NCBI RefSeq assembly: GCF_049860805.1
Contig: NZ_CP187555.1
Location: 4,402,001 to 4,466,000, forward strand
Source: Parabacteroides sp900760525
GTDB taxonomy: Bacteria > Bacteroidota > Bacteroidia > Bacteroidales > Tannerellaceae
Direction of reading: 5' to 3'
DNA: 64,000 nt
Position 1 is the first letter of the stretch. Each line of letters begins with the position of its first letter. The translations under genes and the position numbers were made by a program. Under the pieces are notes generated by a model, which saw only the letters and a program-made list of their open reading frames with translations, was not told the origin of the DNA and searched no databases. Of this stretch, positions 63,329-64,000 are shown one piece after another.

Positions 63329-63763
63329 ATGGAAAACGATTTTGATTACAAATTAGTCCCTTCCGGCTTTATCCATTGTTTCAACAGCCAATGTCCGCAG
63401 GCCGGCAGTTGCTTGAGGCAAGTGGCTGCCCGGTATAGTGTACATGCCGACCGGCATATCCGGATTGTGAACCCGGCTTATTTCCCTGTAGGGGATGCGA
63501 CATGTCCGGACTTCAAGCCTGCGAAGAAAGTGCGCATTGCATGGGGTATTACGAACCTGCTAGAAAAAGTCCCTTATCGGACGGCACGGCATTTGCGGAA
63601 AATAATGATCTTCCACTTTACGAAAACGCTTTATTATCGTTACTATCGCAAAGAATATGGCATTCTGCCGGAAGCCCAGCTCTATATCCGGAAACTTTTC
63701 CGGCAGCATGGTGTCGAGGAGGAACCTGTGTTCGATTCTTATACGGAAGAATACGAATGGTGA
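63329..63763 (+). CDS. DUF6078 family protein
   Basis: 144 residues from MENDFDYKLVPSGFIHCFNS. The Cys-rich start (HCFNSQCPQAGSCLRQ) and a later Cys in GDATCPDFKP suggest a metal site. The C-terminal half is basic and Tyr-rich (KTLYYRYYRKEYGI). This matches the DUF6078 family of Bacteroidetes; its role is unknown. It follows the DUF2339 gene by 23 bases and may share its mRNA. Confidence 0.82.
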   Translation: MENDFDYKLVPSGFIHCFNSQCPQAGSCLRQVAARYSVHADRHIRIVNPAYFPVGDATCPDFKPAKKVRIAWGITNLLEKVPYRTARHLRKIMIFHFTKTLYYRYYRKEYGILPEAQLYIRKLFRQHGVEEEPVFDSYTEEYEW

Positions 63764-63819
63764 AAAAAGCACTCTCCGCTTTACAAGCGGCTCTTGGAGT
63801 TTCAAGTAGTTTCAAATAT

Positions 63820-63919
63820 TGGAACTTAAAGTTTCTGCATATGAAACAAAGGGTTTCTATGTATGAAACTCTTGGTTCCACTGCATGAAACTAAAAGTTC
63901 CATGAGATGAAACTTACCG
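63820..63919. repeat. 22-bp degenerate tandem repeat, about 4.5 units
   Basis: Units start at 63820, 63842, 63864, 63886 and 63908, with exact 22-base spacing. Each reads TGAAAC, five to six bases, then GTTTC or GTTCC, so each can form a small hairpin (GAAAC with GTTTC). No spacer-repeat alternation as in CRISPR. The rest of 63764-64000 shows no gene. Confidence 0.75.
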
Positions 63920-64000
63920 TTAACAACTTGTCATAGGCTCAAGCAATGGAAATTTCCGATAACTCGCGCCCTATCATTCGAATTGTTTCCACTATATCCG

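Noticed and set aside
63820..63919. CRISPR array
   Set aside because: Units abut each other with no unique spacers, and no cas genes are nearby.

Overview
The window looks like a chromosomal segment of a Bacteroidales gut bacterium, most likely Parabacteroides. Support comes from two large secreted proteins with the DUF6383-type C-terminus known mainly from that genus, SusC/SusD and ECF-sigma/FecR systems, a murF-alr fusion, a GSCFA protein, DUF6078 and DUF4248 proteins, and promoters of the Bacteroidetes type (TTTG or TTG, 19 bases, then TAnnTTTG). The genus call is an inference; no database search was possible.

Layout. 1-1203 has no convincing gene but holds a stable-RNA-type promoter and a candidate structured RNA ending at a strong terminator. 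1210-4377 is the first DUF6383 protein. 4777-9200 is pyrH followed by a compact fructan module: GH32, fructokinase and an MFS fructose transporter. 9310-17335 is housekeeping: frr, rsgA, dgt, a Sua5/YciO protein, fabI, murF-alr and GSCFA. 17771-17990 is a perfect 53-bp inverted repeat enclosing a promoter that points at the second DUF6383 gene (18077-21208), a good candidate for a phase-variable, invertible promoter. 21496-26914 is a VapE-like cassette: a 116-aa protein with a poly-A tract at its start, VapE, a long hairpin, an Rpn-type nuclease, DUF4248, an HU-like protein, a glucosaminidase and a 25-aa micropeptide. It resembles cassettes known beside Bacteroides capsule loci and is followed by a mannose-1-phosphate guanylyltransferase.

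28293-41176 is an integrative mobilizable element inserted in the 3' end of a tRNA-Leu(CAA) gene. It has a 14-bp direct repeat at the ends, a tyrosine integrase, an excisionase-like HTH protein, RepA-like ATPase, primase, MobC, relaxase, a frameshifted rteC, and cargo of lipoproteins, a GNAT acetyltransferase, two Crp/Fnr regulators and a DUF1016 PD-(D/E)XK nuclease. Candidate ori and oriT structures lie between its genes.

41397-47867 holds an acyltransferase, an orphan sensor kinase, a FucP-like transporter and a PfkB kinase. 47944-57912 is an ECF-sigma/FecR-controlled SusCD locus with a Tat-exported protein carrying two FAD domains. 58103-61045 is a GH43-GH51 arabinan-degrading fusion, divergent from that locus. 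The window ends with a DUF2339 membrane protein, a DUF6078 protein and a 22-bp tandem repeat. The most notable items are the promoter-bearing inverted repeat, the DUF6383 pair with shared ends and a shared 3' element, and the VapE cassette with its hairpin and palindromic promoter.
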